Position numbers and translations under genes: made by a program. Positions 8,901 through 15,385 of a stretch of DNA of 17,993 bases are shown here, piece by piece (position 1 is the first letter of the stretch; the number at the start of each line of letters is the position of its first letter). Source of the stretch: T3Sed10-241 sp036751905 (GTDB lineage: Bacteria > Bacteroidota > Bacteroidia > Flavobacteriales_D > Cryomorphaceae). The stretch spans positions 1 through 17,993 of the forward strand of contig DAIOTP010000071.1 of the NCBI GenBank assembly GCA_036751905.1. Direction: 5' to 3'. Below the pieces are notes generated by a model that saw only the letters and a program-made list of their open reading frames with translations, was not told the DNA's origin and did not search any database.

Positions 8901-9792
8901 CACGCACCAGCAACTCATAAATCACCAGCCTGTCAACTGGCGGACGGAAGAAGGTTTCGACCTCCCAGGGGTATTCTTCTTTTGCAGTTTGCAGCACAGA
9001 AACAATCTCCGTAGTGAGGCCAAAAGGATATGATATGAGGTTGGGATATCTGGAATTGCTGATGAATTGATCGTTCCAGGGATCGAGTATCTTTTCTGCA
9101 TAAACATCGGCTACTCGCAAATCTTCCTCGTCAATTGAATATTGAAAGCGGTATTCCTGGCCTGGGGTAAGTCCGTCGATTTGCAACCAGTACCGCTGAC
9201 CATCCGGCGTTTTGGTACAGCGAAATGCCTCATCAAATTGCCATTGATTGAAATCGCCCAATACATAAACAAAATCTTTATTGGGCGCGAACAATTGCAG
9301 TATGACTGTGGTGTCGTCAATGTAATTGATTCCATCCACCGTACCTGCCGGAGGAAATCCCGTACTGGGCTGTCCGGAAGTGATGTTTACAAAAATGTCG
9401 GAGCCATCGCTGGCCCTACCAACGATACTTCCAGCGGCATTGCGGAACACGAAAGCAAGCTGATTTACCTGCACCCCGGCGGGCACGCCATAGAAATCGG
9501 AAATGGTGATGGTCTTGGTCCAAATATTGGCGCCGGCAGAGCTCATGACCACATTGGCATCGGCGGTGCCCCAGTTTCCCTGCACAAATTGCCATCCATT
9601 TTGGCCTTCAACAATCAAGCCGGTATGCATGTACACCGGCGATACACCGCTCAAGGCGCCGTTGCCCTGCGTTGCATTGTAGGTGATTGTTACTTGCTCA
9701 TTGAGCGAAGGAAATTGTGGATTCAAGCTCACTTGCGCCCACACAGCAAATGGCAGAAGGAAGGCGACGGTTAGGTAGTAAATCTTTCTCAT
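5935..9792 (-). CDS. T9SS-secreted multidomain GH13 alpha-amylase-family enzyme (amylase 2)
   Basis: Paralogue of amylase 1 and likely the main surface starch-degrading enzyme; 1285 aa from ATG 9792. Signal peptide 1-19 (VWA^Q). The N-terminal beta domain (20-140) contains YMHTG and QGNWGTAD. A CBM48/E-set-like domain spans 150-240. The GH13 barrel runs about 285-660 with DVVFNH (374-379), GYRFDLSK (nucleophile D450), LILEH (acid/base E497) and ESHDEER (D557). A C-terminal beta domain ends about 745. Two starch-binding-like modules (755-858, 865-970) begin DVTFQVDMS and DVTFNVDVS; each has a YKF/WKF-(R/I)NG strand and ends in a C(F/W)xxCxxC cluster. Two homologous domains of unknown function follow (about 975-1087, 1089-1197), each with a CYAVASN or CYELSNP strand. 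The T9SS sorting domain (1205-1285) ends KFVLAR. The barrel aligns with amylase 1 through long identical stretches, pointing to duplication with later gain or loss of modules. Confidence 0.94.
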   Translation of the reverse strand: MRKIYYLTVAFLLPFAVWAQVSLNPQFPSLNEQVTITYNATQGNGALSGVSPVYMHTGLIVEGQNGWQFVQGNWGTADANVVMSSAGANIWTKTITISDFYGVPAGVQVNQLAFVFRNAAGSIVGRASDGSDIFVNITSGQPSTGFPPAGTVDGINYIDDTTVILQLFAPNKDFVYVLGDFNQWQFDEAFRCTKTPDGQRYWLQIDGLTPGQEYRFQYSIDEEDLRVADVYAEKILDPWNDQFISNSRYPNLISYPFGLTTEIVSVLQTAKEEYPWEVETFFRPPVDRLVIYELLVRDFSDQGTYQGVIDKLDYLQNLGINALELMPVNEFEGNESWGYNPSFYFAPDKYYGTADKLKELVDECHKRGIAVILDVVFNHSFGQNPQVRMYSQNGAAGPPTSNNPWFNTFARHPFSPGFDYNHNSPHTQDFVKRALQYWIQEYKIDGYRFDLSKGFTQNNTGSNVNAWSAYDQNRINTWFRIRNEIHEVDPFVYLILEHFADNSEETVLANGGFLMWGNNHFQFAEAGLGFPSNFNGANHQLRGWTFPNMVSYAESHDEERLMYLNKNFGNNSNSGHNTRNESIALSRMEAVAAFNIPLVGPKMIWQFGELGYDLSINRCPNGTINPDCRTANKPPRWEYLQEADRNRLYKVYAALNKLKTQNEAFSSTNYNYDVWGFGKRLIIQHFSMDVVIIANFDVQPLSLVPGFTFTGTWYDYFTGGAIQVNNLNNAFLLQPGEYRVYTSAPLPTPDLSMGTVDVTFQVDMSLENINTAQGGVGISGSWNNFAFQPMTPQGNGIYSYTLTLDEGESVQYKFRNGSTFENPTGECASGSFGNRVFTATVADAELPAVCFATCTACPSLDDFYDVTFNVDVSQLFSIAAAGIHIAGNFNGFAPQAMTLVDEGLYTFTTSIQSGTNLQWKFINGTSFSNQEVVPSVCGAADGFGGFNRWLIVPSEDVVLPFVCWSACGPCQTEPTCNITGGTLSAPANRSFCVGTGSPSAVDVTVSGASGGAQRWALVDGAGNVVASRGNNSLFNLDNFAPGNYNIRYIRYDNNVDISSITNVSQIADLQGCYAVASNAIGIFLRPQPNAGSLSAASPTAVCANAGASSFIDVGLAGFSGENRRYVLTSQALNNQVVAQQLGSASGATFDLNPYSAGTYRVFVLAYQQGVNLQGVQFASQLAGCYELSNPVVVNLNACASAFLGSSPNPSQGLSFVQFSTPRSEIVTLEVYDLSGRLVQQLFQQMANADQKYRLEFNPGNLPNGVYVYRLTTQHEVLIDKFVLAR

Positions 9793-9817
9793 GGTTGGTA
9801 AATGAAGGTATCGAACT

Positions 9818-9855
9818 ATAGTGTCAAATGTACACTATTGGTGCAACAAATCAAA
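9818..9855 (-). promoter_or_regulatory. Amylase 2 promoter with embedded palindrome
   Basis: On the minus strand TTTG (9855-9852), exactly 19 nt, then TACATTTG (9832-9825), a full match to the Bacteroidota consensus. The -7 box is the centre of a perfect palindrome ATAGTGT-N7-ACACTAT (9838-9818). It differs from the site before amylase 1 at only 3 of 21 positions and has the same register relative to the -33 and -7 boxes. The predicted leader is about 26 nt. Confidence 0.78.
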
Positions 9856-9883
9856 AAAACCAAGAGGAGAAAATCAAACCTCT
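9853..9883 (-). terminator. Possible weak terminator after the CotH-like gene
   Basis: On the minus strand AGAGG (9883-9879) pairs with CCTCT (9867-9863), and TTGGTTTTTTT follows. The stem is only 5 bp and the loop 11 nt, so this is a weak candidate. The T-run also supplies the -33 TTTG of the amylase 2 promoter, so the end of one transcription unit and the start of the next would nearly touch. Confidence 0.35.
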
Positions 9884-9921
9884 GTGAATAAATAAATCCA
9901 AGTATTTAACAATGGGGCAAT

Positions 9922-12156
9922 TTAATTGACAACCACCCGATGCACATTCCCTTCAAGATGGAGGATATACGTGCCACGCGCAAGTTGAACTTGGAGTCTC
10001 ACCTTTTCTCCATACCCTTGGCCCATCAACCTTCCCTGCAGGTCGTACAAGGTGTAGTGCCGCTCACCATGCCATGCCCATGTGGTGGCACTTGGGTTGG
10101 GATAAGGCAGGTTGTAGGAAGCTTGGTGAACTCCATCATCCGTGTGCAATGGATTATTGGAAGCAGCGGGCGTAGGTGCATCAAAGACAACCCACGGTAG
10201 GCCTGCATCCGTGCTTCTGCCCCAGGATATGTCGGGATTCATGGGAGGAATATCTGTGTAGTCAACCAAATGCAAGCCATTGCCCGTTTTTCTGAAAAGA
10301 TATACACGCTCACCTGAGGCATTCAGCCCAAAATTGGCATGAAATGCGCCTTGCTCAGGTTGCCCATCGGCCCATACCAAGGCAAATCCACCAGCTGCCA
10401 CGGTCATTTGCGGAAGCGGCCAATACCTTGGGCCGTTGTGCTTATCGCTCAAAAAATAAGCCCCCAAATCAATTGTGCCTGATGACGGATTGTACAGCTC
10501 AATCCAATCGTCATACTCCCCTGCTTCATCTGCGATGGTGGAATGGTTTACGGACATGGCCTCGTTGATGACCAAGGTGCCCTCTGTATTTCCAAAAAGC
10601 AATTCACGTGGAGTGCAGTAGGCCTCGCGTTGCAATCCGTCCACTCCCAACGCGGCAATGTTGTATTCAAGCATGTACGCATCTGTGGGCAAGGGAAGTA
10701 CGAAATCCGTGAGCGATTCATCCGCATCGATGACTACACTCAATTGCGGTCCCCCATTGATGCGGTAATGCAAGATTTTCATGTTCGAAGGAGGCCCATC
10801 GGTGCGCACCCTAAAGCGCAGTTGACCGGGATATTGGGCAAAATCCTCCTCCACCTCCCAAATGACAGGTGCTATTTGAAAGGATGCCACTTGATTGAAC
10901 ACAGCATTGCGCCGCGCTTCAACAAAGGGCAATATACCGTATGCCACATGTCCACCCGAGGCGCTGTGCAATGCATTTAGAAATTGTGCATCGCCAAAGC
11001 CGAAATCAAGTGACCTGAAGGGGTCCTCAAGAGCAGCCTGAGTTATAGCCAACTGCCTTTCGGCAAAATCAGTTGGTAGCGCAGATCCGTCAAAATACTG
11101 CGTGGATATGGAGCGCAGGTACCAAGCGAAAATATCGCGGTAAGCCTCGTGGGCCATGAGGCGCTCATACAGCGGCATGTAGTGCGCCGCAGGTGCGTAA
11201 TGAAAGGGATTCCGAAGTGCCCAGTCTATGCCCATCCAATCAATGCCCCAGGTATTGTCGAGGTCATAAGGCAGGTATTCAAATCGACCCCTTCGCGGAT
11301 GGTAGTACAGGTAGTAGTTGTTTTGGTTATAAAGATACCCATCCCAATTGCCTGTCAGCACATCGATGGCAAGGGTCTTGAGGTAACGGTACACATTAAA
11401 ATGGTGCTGAAATTCACAGCCGAAGGTCTCCGGATCAGCATTGTTCACAAAACCAATGAAGCTGGCAAGGTCGCTGTAATCATCGGCCTCTCTGTTGGTT
11501 TTGATCTCGTATATTCTTTCATCCTTCCAGGGTGGCGTTGCTTTGTAGTCGTCCGGATTTTCGGAAATGTAATTTAAATCGGCCGGATAGGAACACTTGT
11601 ACAGATTGCCATTGTCGTCAGCAAAACGCAACTTCACCCAATCGTCATTGATGTGCTCACAATTCTGGTAAAGCCCGTGGTAGGCACCGTTGATGTACAC
11701 CTTCACATGATTGCTGCGCGAGGCGGGTATTTCAAGTTCACGGTACATGCGCCATGCTGCGTAGGAGCGCAGCATGGAGGGATCGTTGGTCTCGGCATTG
11801 AGGTTGAGCTTTTTGAGCCCGTGGTACCTGCGGCCTTGCACGTAGGTGTTGAAGCTCACCTTGAATGACTTTTTGGCCTTATCGCGTGCGGTATTTCCGC
11901 GAAAGCGAAAGCCAATGTCATACAGCGTATCACTGCTAAAGCTGTCGCTCCACACGAATGTGGCAGGATATTCGTGGTTGCTCCACCAATTGCCATCGCC
12001 TGGGTCATAGAGCGCTTCGAGGCTGTCGGAATCGATGAGGATGTGTACTTCCGGAATTTCCTCAAGTGAAAAAATACGGCCGTTGCCCGGATTGGCAGGT
12101 TGCGCCAGCGAAGCAGAGGCGGCACACAGGAAAGCTATGCTTCCAAAAAACCTCAC
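9922..12156 (-). CDS. T9SS-secreted CotH-kinase-like protein with lamin-tail domain
   Basis: CotH proteins are atypical protein kinases known from Bacillus spore coats and Mucorales; many Bacteroidota encode secreted homologues of unknown substrate. This one has 744 aa and starts at GTG 12156, inside the TGA of the esterase gene (4-bp GTGA overlap). No other start is available between the frame's upstream stop and the signal peptide. Signal peptide 1-18 (SLA^Q). The CotH domain (about 35-345) shows FRFRGNTARDKAKKSFKVSF (83-102), GLYQNCEHI (161-169) in place of the usual glycine-tyrosine-glutamate strand, GNWDGY (269-274), NNYYLYY (279-285) and the metal-binding-like DLDNTWG (298-304). So the catalytic motifs look intact. 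After a beta-sandwich linker comes a lamin-tail domain (about 527-622; LVINEAMS, DDWIELYNPS) and a T9SS sorting domain (YPNPSA at 685, ending HRVVVN). The substrate is unknown; a surface protein of this locus is a guess. Confidence 0.88.
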   Translation of the reverse strand: MRFFGSIAFLCAASASLAQPANPGNGRIFSLEEIPEVHILIDSDSLEALYDPGDGNWWSNHEYPATFVWSDSFSSDTLYDIGFRFRGNTARDKAKKSFKVSFNTYVQGRRYHGLKKLNLNAETNDPSMLRSYAAWRMYRELEIPASRSNHVKVYINGAYHGLYQNCEHINDDWVKLRFADDNGNLYKCSYPADLNYISENPDDYKATPPWKDERIYEIKTNREADDYSDLASFIGFVNNADPETFGCEFQHHFNVYRYLKTLAIDVLTGNWDGYLYNQNNYYLYYHPRRGRFEYLPYDLDNTWGIDWMGIDWALRNPFHYAPAAHYMPLYERLMAHEAYRDIFAWYLRSISTQYFDGSALPTDFAERQLAITQAALEDPFRSLDFGFGDAQFLNALHSASGGHVAYGILPFVEARRNAVFNQVASFQIAPVIWEVEEDFAQYPGQLRFRVRTDGPPSNMKILHYRINGGPQLSVVIDADESLTDFVLPLPTDAYMLEYNIAALGVDGLQREAYCTPRELLFGNTEGTLVINEAMSVNHSTIADEAGEYDDWIELYNPSSGTIDLGAYFLSDKHNGPRYWPLPQMTVAAGGFALVWADGQPEQGAFHANFGLNASGERVYLFRKTGNGLHLVDYTDIPPMNPDISWGRSTDAGLPWVVFDAPTPAASNNPLHTDDGVHQASYNLPYPNPSATTWAWHGERHYTLYDLQGRLMGQGYGEKVRLQVQLARGTYILHLEGNVHRVVVN

Positions 12157-13532
12157 TCCTTGACCACTTTTTGCACGTCCACACCGTGCTCAGCATGCAG
12201 ATGAAGCAGGTACAGTCCTTTCGGCAAATGTGCAATGGACATAGAGCCCTGTGGATTGGAGAATTGCGCCACCTCCCTTCCGGTGTAATCATACAGATAG
12301 GCCACTTGGTAAGTGGCATGTTCTGAAAGCAGGTTGATCCGCTCGCTGGCCGGATTGGGATATATGCGCAGTGAGGGCCGCCTTGCCTGCTCTGTATTCA
12401 GGGAGCTGCTCAGATACAGCCACTCAAATGCAGTGGGAAACTGCTGCGCCCAAAACCACTCTGAATGCTGCCCATTGGGCACAAAATCATAGCGGAGCTC
12501 ATCCTCTGTAAAGCCAGCTTCGCCCATAATGTCTACCATTTGCTGCACTTGGCTCTGCAGGTTCGCACTCTCCTGCCCTCCCGCCAAAAAGAAGTAGCGC
12601 ATCGCTTCCTGTTTGCCCTCATTTGCCGCAAAGGTGTAAATGTCGCTGCTGAACCAAAAAGAAGGAGAGAAAACGCCGACCTTCGAGAAAACATCTTGGT
12701 AAGCAGTAGCAGTATAAAAGGAAATGAGGCCTCCGAGAGAGCTGCCCATGATGCCATTGTGCTCGCGCTCCGGCCGGGTGCGGAATTGCTCATCAATGAA
12801 AGGCTTCAGGGTATTGACAATGAAAGCAGCATACTCAGCCCCTTGGCCACCACCATATTGGGGATTTGCAAAGGGTGTATACTCGCCAATGCGCTCCGGG
12901 CCGTTGTCAATGGCCACTATGATGGCCCCGGCATAGCCGCCATTCTCGAAGGCCAGCATGGCCTCGTCAATCTGCCACTCACCCGCGAAGGCTTCCTGGG
13001 CACTGAATAGGTTTTGCCCATCGTGCATATAAAGTACGGGGTACTGCGTTTCATTGCCCGGCTCGTCATAATTGCTTGGCAAAAAGAGCCGTATGCGCCG
13101 TGTACGGTCGAGTTCAGGCATTTGGAAGGCGTCATCGAGCACCACGACATTCGGAGGCAAATCTGTGGGTGGAGGTGCACTTCCTTCCCAAGTGAGCACC
13201 GAAATAAATAGCGTATCGGCATTGCTGAAGTTGAAGTTGCGGTTGGGCAAAAAACCACCAGCGGCATTTCCCTCCACGGTGGCCCATGAACCCCGGGTTA
13301 TTTTACCCTGAAATGTATTGGGCGCTGTGGCAGGTACATCAAGCACATGTCCGCCCTCGAAGGGTGCGAAAGTCCAGTCCACAGCTGCAGGATTCCATTC
13401 ATTGGCTGAGCCAGCAAGATAGATGGTAGCGCCCACAGGCGTAGTGGAAGGAAGGCTGGTAATGACCACAGCCCGCTGTGCGGAGGCGTGGAAAGCAGCA
13501 GCACAGAGCACGATGAGTACTGAATAACGCAT
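12153..13532 (-). CDS. T9SS-secreted esterase-D-type alpha/beta hydrolase with CBM20-like N-terminus
   Basis: Predicted extracellular serine esterase of the putative-esterase family (enterochelin esterase/Fes-like fold), 459 aa. Signal peptide 1-18 (ASA^Q). Residues 20-117 form a beta domain reminiscent of CBM20 (YLAGSANEWNP, then KITRGSWATVEG and PNRNF), suggesting alpha-glucan binding. The hydrolase domain (about 128-375) has the esterase features YPVLYMHDGQNLF (164-176), GSSLGG (263-268; nucleophile S265 in GxSxG) and GQHSEWFW (354-361; catalytic H356). The acidic triad member was not assigned. The T9SS sorting domain (IYPNPAS at 390) ends KVVKE. The real substrate (acylated polysaccharide, another ester) cannot be read from sequence. 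Its ATG lies 15 nt after a strong terminator, and its stop overlaps the GTG start of the CotH-like gene, so the two should be co-translated. Confidence 0.9.
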   Translation of the reverse strand: MRYSVLIVLCAAAFHASAQRAVVITSLPSTTPVGATIYLAGSANEWNPAAVDWTFAPFEGGHVLDVPATAPNTFQGKITRGSWATVEGNAAGGFLPNRNFNFSNADTLFISVLTWEGSAPPPTDLPPNVVVLDDAFQMPELDRTRRIRLFLPSNYDEPGNETQYPVLYMHDGQNLFSAQEAFAGEWQIDEAMLAFENGGYAGAIIVAIDNGPERIGEYTPFANPQYGGGQGAEYAAFIVNTLKPFIDEQFRTRPEREHNGIMGSSLGGLISFYTATAYQDVFSKVGVFSPSFWFSSDIYTFAANEGKQEAMRYFFLAGGQESANLQSQVQQMVDIMGEAGFTEDELRYDFVPNGQHSEWFWAQQFPTAFEWLYLSSSLNTEQARRPSLRIYPNPASERINLLSEHATYQVAYLYDYTGREVAQFSNPQGSMSIAHLPKGLYLLHLHAEHGVDVQKVVKE

Positions 13533-13547
13533 GGTGTAAATTTAAAC

Positions 13548-13575
13548 AAAAACAGCCCTCGAAAGGGCTGTTTTT
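13548..13575 (-). terminator. Perfect 12-bp-stem intrinsic terminator/attenuator before the esterase gene
   Basis: Perfect inverted repeat AAAAACAGCCCT - TTCG - AGGGCTGTTTTT on the minus strand, with a GC core, a 4-nt loop and a U-tract: a textbook Rho-independent terminator. It begins 18 nt after the stop codon of the four-module protein and ends only 15 nt before the esterase ATG. It therefore sits between two same-strand genes with no room for a promoter after it. Confidence 0.9.
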
Positions 13576-13593
13576 GGGATCAAATTGTTGAAA

Positions 13594-15273
13594 TTAGCGG
13601 ATGATCAATTTGTAAATTGCGCGCTCACTCTTCTCGTTGGTGATGTTGATAAAGTACAAACCAGGAGCAAAGTTGCTGGTATTGATTTGCTTGCGGCCTG
13701 TATTCAATACGTGGTTTTCGCTCACTACTTTGCCAGTCACATCGAGTATGCTCATGCGGAGGTTGTAACCATTGGGGTTTTCAACTTCTACAAATGTGGC
13801 ACCATTGCTGGGGTTAGGGAAAATATTCACCATACCCAATTGGGCAACAGGGCGTACACTCAAAGGCTCGCATGAATTGTAGGCTACTGCTGGAAGCACT
13901 TCAGGCTCACCGCTGCGCACGTGGAAACGGTTCCAGCCACCAACACCGTTGTCGAAGGTGCAAGGTCCTGGACTTTCAGGAAACCCTTGAAACTCCTCAT
14001 TTGCAGATTCAGATACCACACCATTCACAAACTTGTAAGCCACTGATGCGGCACCTGATATCATGGCGGTAGCTTCGTAAATTCCTTCTCCAGTTTCGGT
14101 CATGGGTACAGCACCACCTTGCCAGCCGAGTGCACCAGAGATCAAGAATACACCATCGGGCGATACAGTTTCATTGCTCATGTTCACACGGAAGGTAATT
14201 TCCGCAGCGCTTGGCTCAGGAAGACATACCTCATCGGTTTCGCACTGACCTATGCAAGAAGTAATCATTATGGTTTCAGTTTCGTCACCGGTTACTTCAA
14301 CCACGCGGTTACCACCCACATTGCACTGTGGTGGTACATCTTCCCAACCACCGGCTCCATTTTGGAATTTAAACTGATAAGTACCCGGATCCAGAAAAAG
14401 ACCAATGGTATAGGTGCCATCACCATTGTCGGACATGGCCTGACCTGACCAACCATTGAAATCACCAGCCACAAAACCTCCGTTGTTCACGAGTACACCG
14501 TTCATATCCACTGTAAGAACCACATTTGGATCAGAGCAGGTTTCACATGAATTGAAGCAATAGGCTGGAGTTTCAACACCTCCAACCACGAGTTCAAGGA
14601 CACGGTCGTCGCCGTTGGTGCATTCCGCAGGACCTGAGCCCTGCTGTGGCCATTCATTGGGACCCCAGTCGTCGCCATTTATAAATTTATATTCGTATGT
14701 ACCCGGAACGTTGTATGCTACATACGTCCAGGTGGTTCCGGAAGAATTGAAGCAAGGACCTGTGAGTGGATTCCATTGCGGAGTGAACACACTTCCTGCA
14801 ACGTGCACACCAAGCGCACTTACCTCTTGAAGAGCCATGTCTACTGAAAGTCGTGCAGCTTCCATGCCTGCAGGCGCCGCCTGACCAAACTGCACTGCTG
14901 GCAATTCCAATCCATCAAAACCAAAGCCGTCGAGGGTTACAGCAAAAAAGCGGTTTCCACCTGCTGCTACCAACGGAGGAACTTGCTCATCCATTCCCCA
15001 ATTGTCTCCGTTCACAAACTTGTAAGAGTATTGCCCGGCAGGCAAGCTTACATTGAGTTCATAAATACCATCACCGGCATCTGTCATTTCGGAGATACCG
15101 GGTTGCCAATCGGCAGCAAAACCTGCGGCTGCCTGCCAGTCACCGGCTACGTGCACGCCAAGTGGGCTTACCGCTTGTCCAGACATATCAACGCGAAAAG
15201 TCACGTCGATCTGGGCTGAAGCTGCAAATCCCATCATTGTGGCCAAAGCCAAAGAGTAAAACTTCTTCATCAT
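13594..15273 (-). CDS. T9SS-secreted protein of four starch-binding-like modules
   Basis: No catalytic domain was recognised; it looks like a surface glycan-binding protein, perhaps doing the job of SusE/SusF. The frame is open to 15315, but ATG 15273 (559 aa) or ATG 15270 gives a clean signal peptide MMKKFYSLALATMMGFAASA^Q and fits the promoter. Four tandem beta modules follow (about 22-134, 136-246, 248-352, 356-470). Typical openings are VTFRVDMSGQ and ITFRVNMSNE, then GVHVAG or GFVAGDFNGW, then YKFVNGDNWG, YKFINGDDWG, FKFQNGAGGW or YKFVNGV. They resemble the two modules at the C-terminus of amylase 2, including the trailing CFNSCETC cluster. They are E-set/glycogen-binding-like by eye; alpha-glucan binding is inferred. 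The T9SS type A sorting domain (IFPNPSNG at 484-491, ending KLIIR) suggests surface attachment or release. It is the first gene of the leftward cluster and is followed by a terminator. Confidence 0.88.
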   Translation of the reverse strand: MMKKFYSLALATMMGFAASAQIDVTFRVDMSGQAVSPLGVHVAGDWQAAAGFAADWQPGISEMTDAGDGIYELNVSLPAGQYSYKFVNGDNWGMDEQVPPLVAAGGNRFFAVTLDGFGFDGLELPAVQFGQAAPAGMEAARLSVDMALQEVSALGVHVAGSVFTPQWNPLTGPCFNSSGTTWTYVAYNVPGTYEYKFINGDDWGPNEWPQQGSGPAECTNGDDRVLELVVGGVETPAYCFNSCETCSDPNVVLTVDMNGVLVNNGGFVAGDFNGWSGQAMSDNGDGTYTIGLFLDPGTYQFKFQNGAGGWEDVPPQCNVGGNRVVEVTGDETETIMITSCIGQCETDEVCLPEPSAAEITFRVNMSNETVSPDGVFLISGALGWQGGAVPMTETGEGIYEATAMISGAASVAYKFVNGVVSESANEEFQGFPESPGPCTFDNGVGGWNRFHVRSGEPEVLPAVAYNSCEPLSVRPVAQLGMVNIFPNPSNGATFVEVENPNGYNLRMSILDVTGKVVSENHVLNTGRKQINTSNFAPGLYFINITNEKSERAIYKLIIR

Positions 15274-15288
15274 TCTTGTGTTTTGTTG

Positions 15289-15327
15289 TGTTAGTGAAAA
15301 AAGGTAATTGTTCAAATTACACTAACA
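15289..15327. promoter_or_regulatory. Inverted repeat in the divergent intergenic region
   Basis: Perfect 8-bp arms TGTTAGTG (15289-15296) and CACTAACA (15320-15327) separated by 23 nt, in the 112-bp gap between the divergent four-module and neopullulanase genes. The right arm overlaps both the candidate -7 box and a degenerate copy of the amylase palindrome. This placement suits a regulator controlling both directions; no function is proven. Confidence 0.4.
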
Positions 15328-15333
15328 AAATTA
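15312..15333 (-). promoter_or_regulatory. Candidate promoter of the four-module protein gene
   Basis: On the minus strand TAATTTTG (15333-15326) matches the -7 consensus TAnnTTTG, about 53 nt before ATG 15273. No TTTG lies at the right distance for a -33 box, so confidence is moderate. Just downstream, TAGTGTAATTTGA (15324-15312) matches the core of the amylase palindromes except for one missing base. Confidence 0.4.
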
Positions 15334-15362
15334 GGGATTATTCCAGATTTCGCTCCATCTTT

Positions 15363-15385
15363 GGGCTTTAAAATGAATTAAGCCC
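15363..15385 (+). promoter_or_regulatory. Hairpin abutting the neopullulanase start codon
   Basis: GGGCTT (15363-15368) pairs with AAGCCC (15380-15385), and the next base is the A of the ATG at 15386. In RNA it would place a 6-bp stem in the ribosome-binding region; in DNA it is a short palindrome. The loop and right arm also contain a two-codon mini-ORF, ATG-AAT-TAA (15373-15381). Either could tune translation; this is inference. Confidence 0.4.

Noticed and set aside
15274..15315. Fourteen extra N-terminal codons on the four-module protein
   Set aside because: They precede a perfect signal peptide start (MMKKF) with polar residues and overlap the likely transcription start region.
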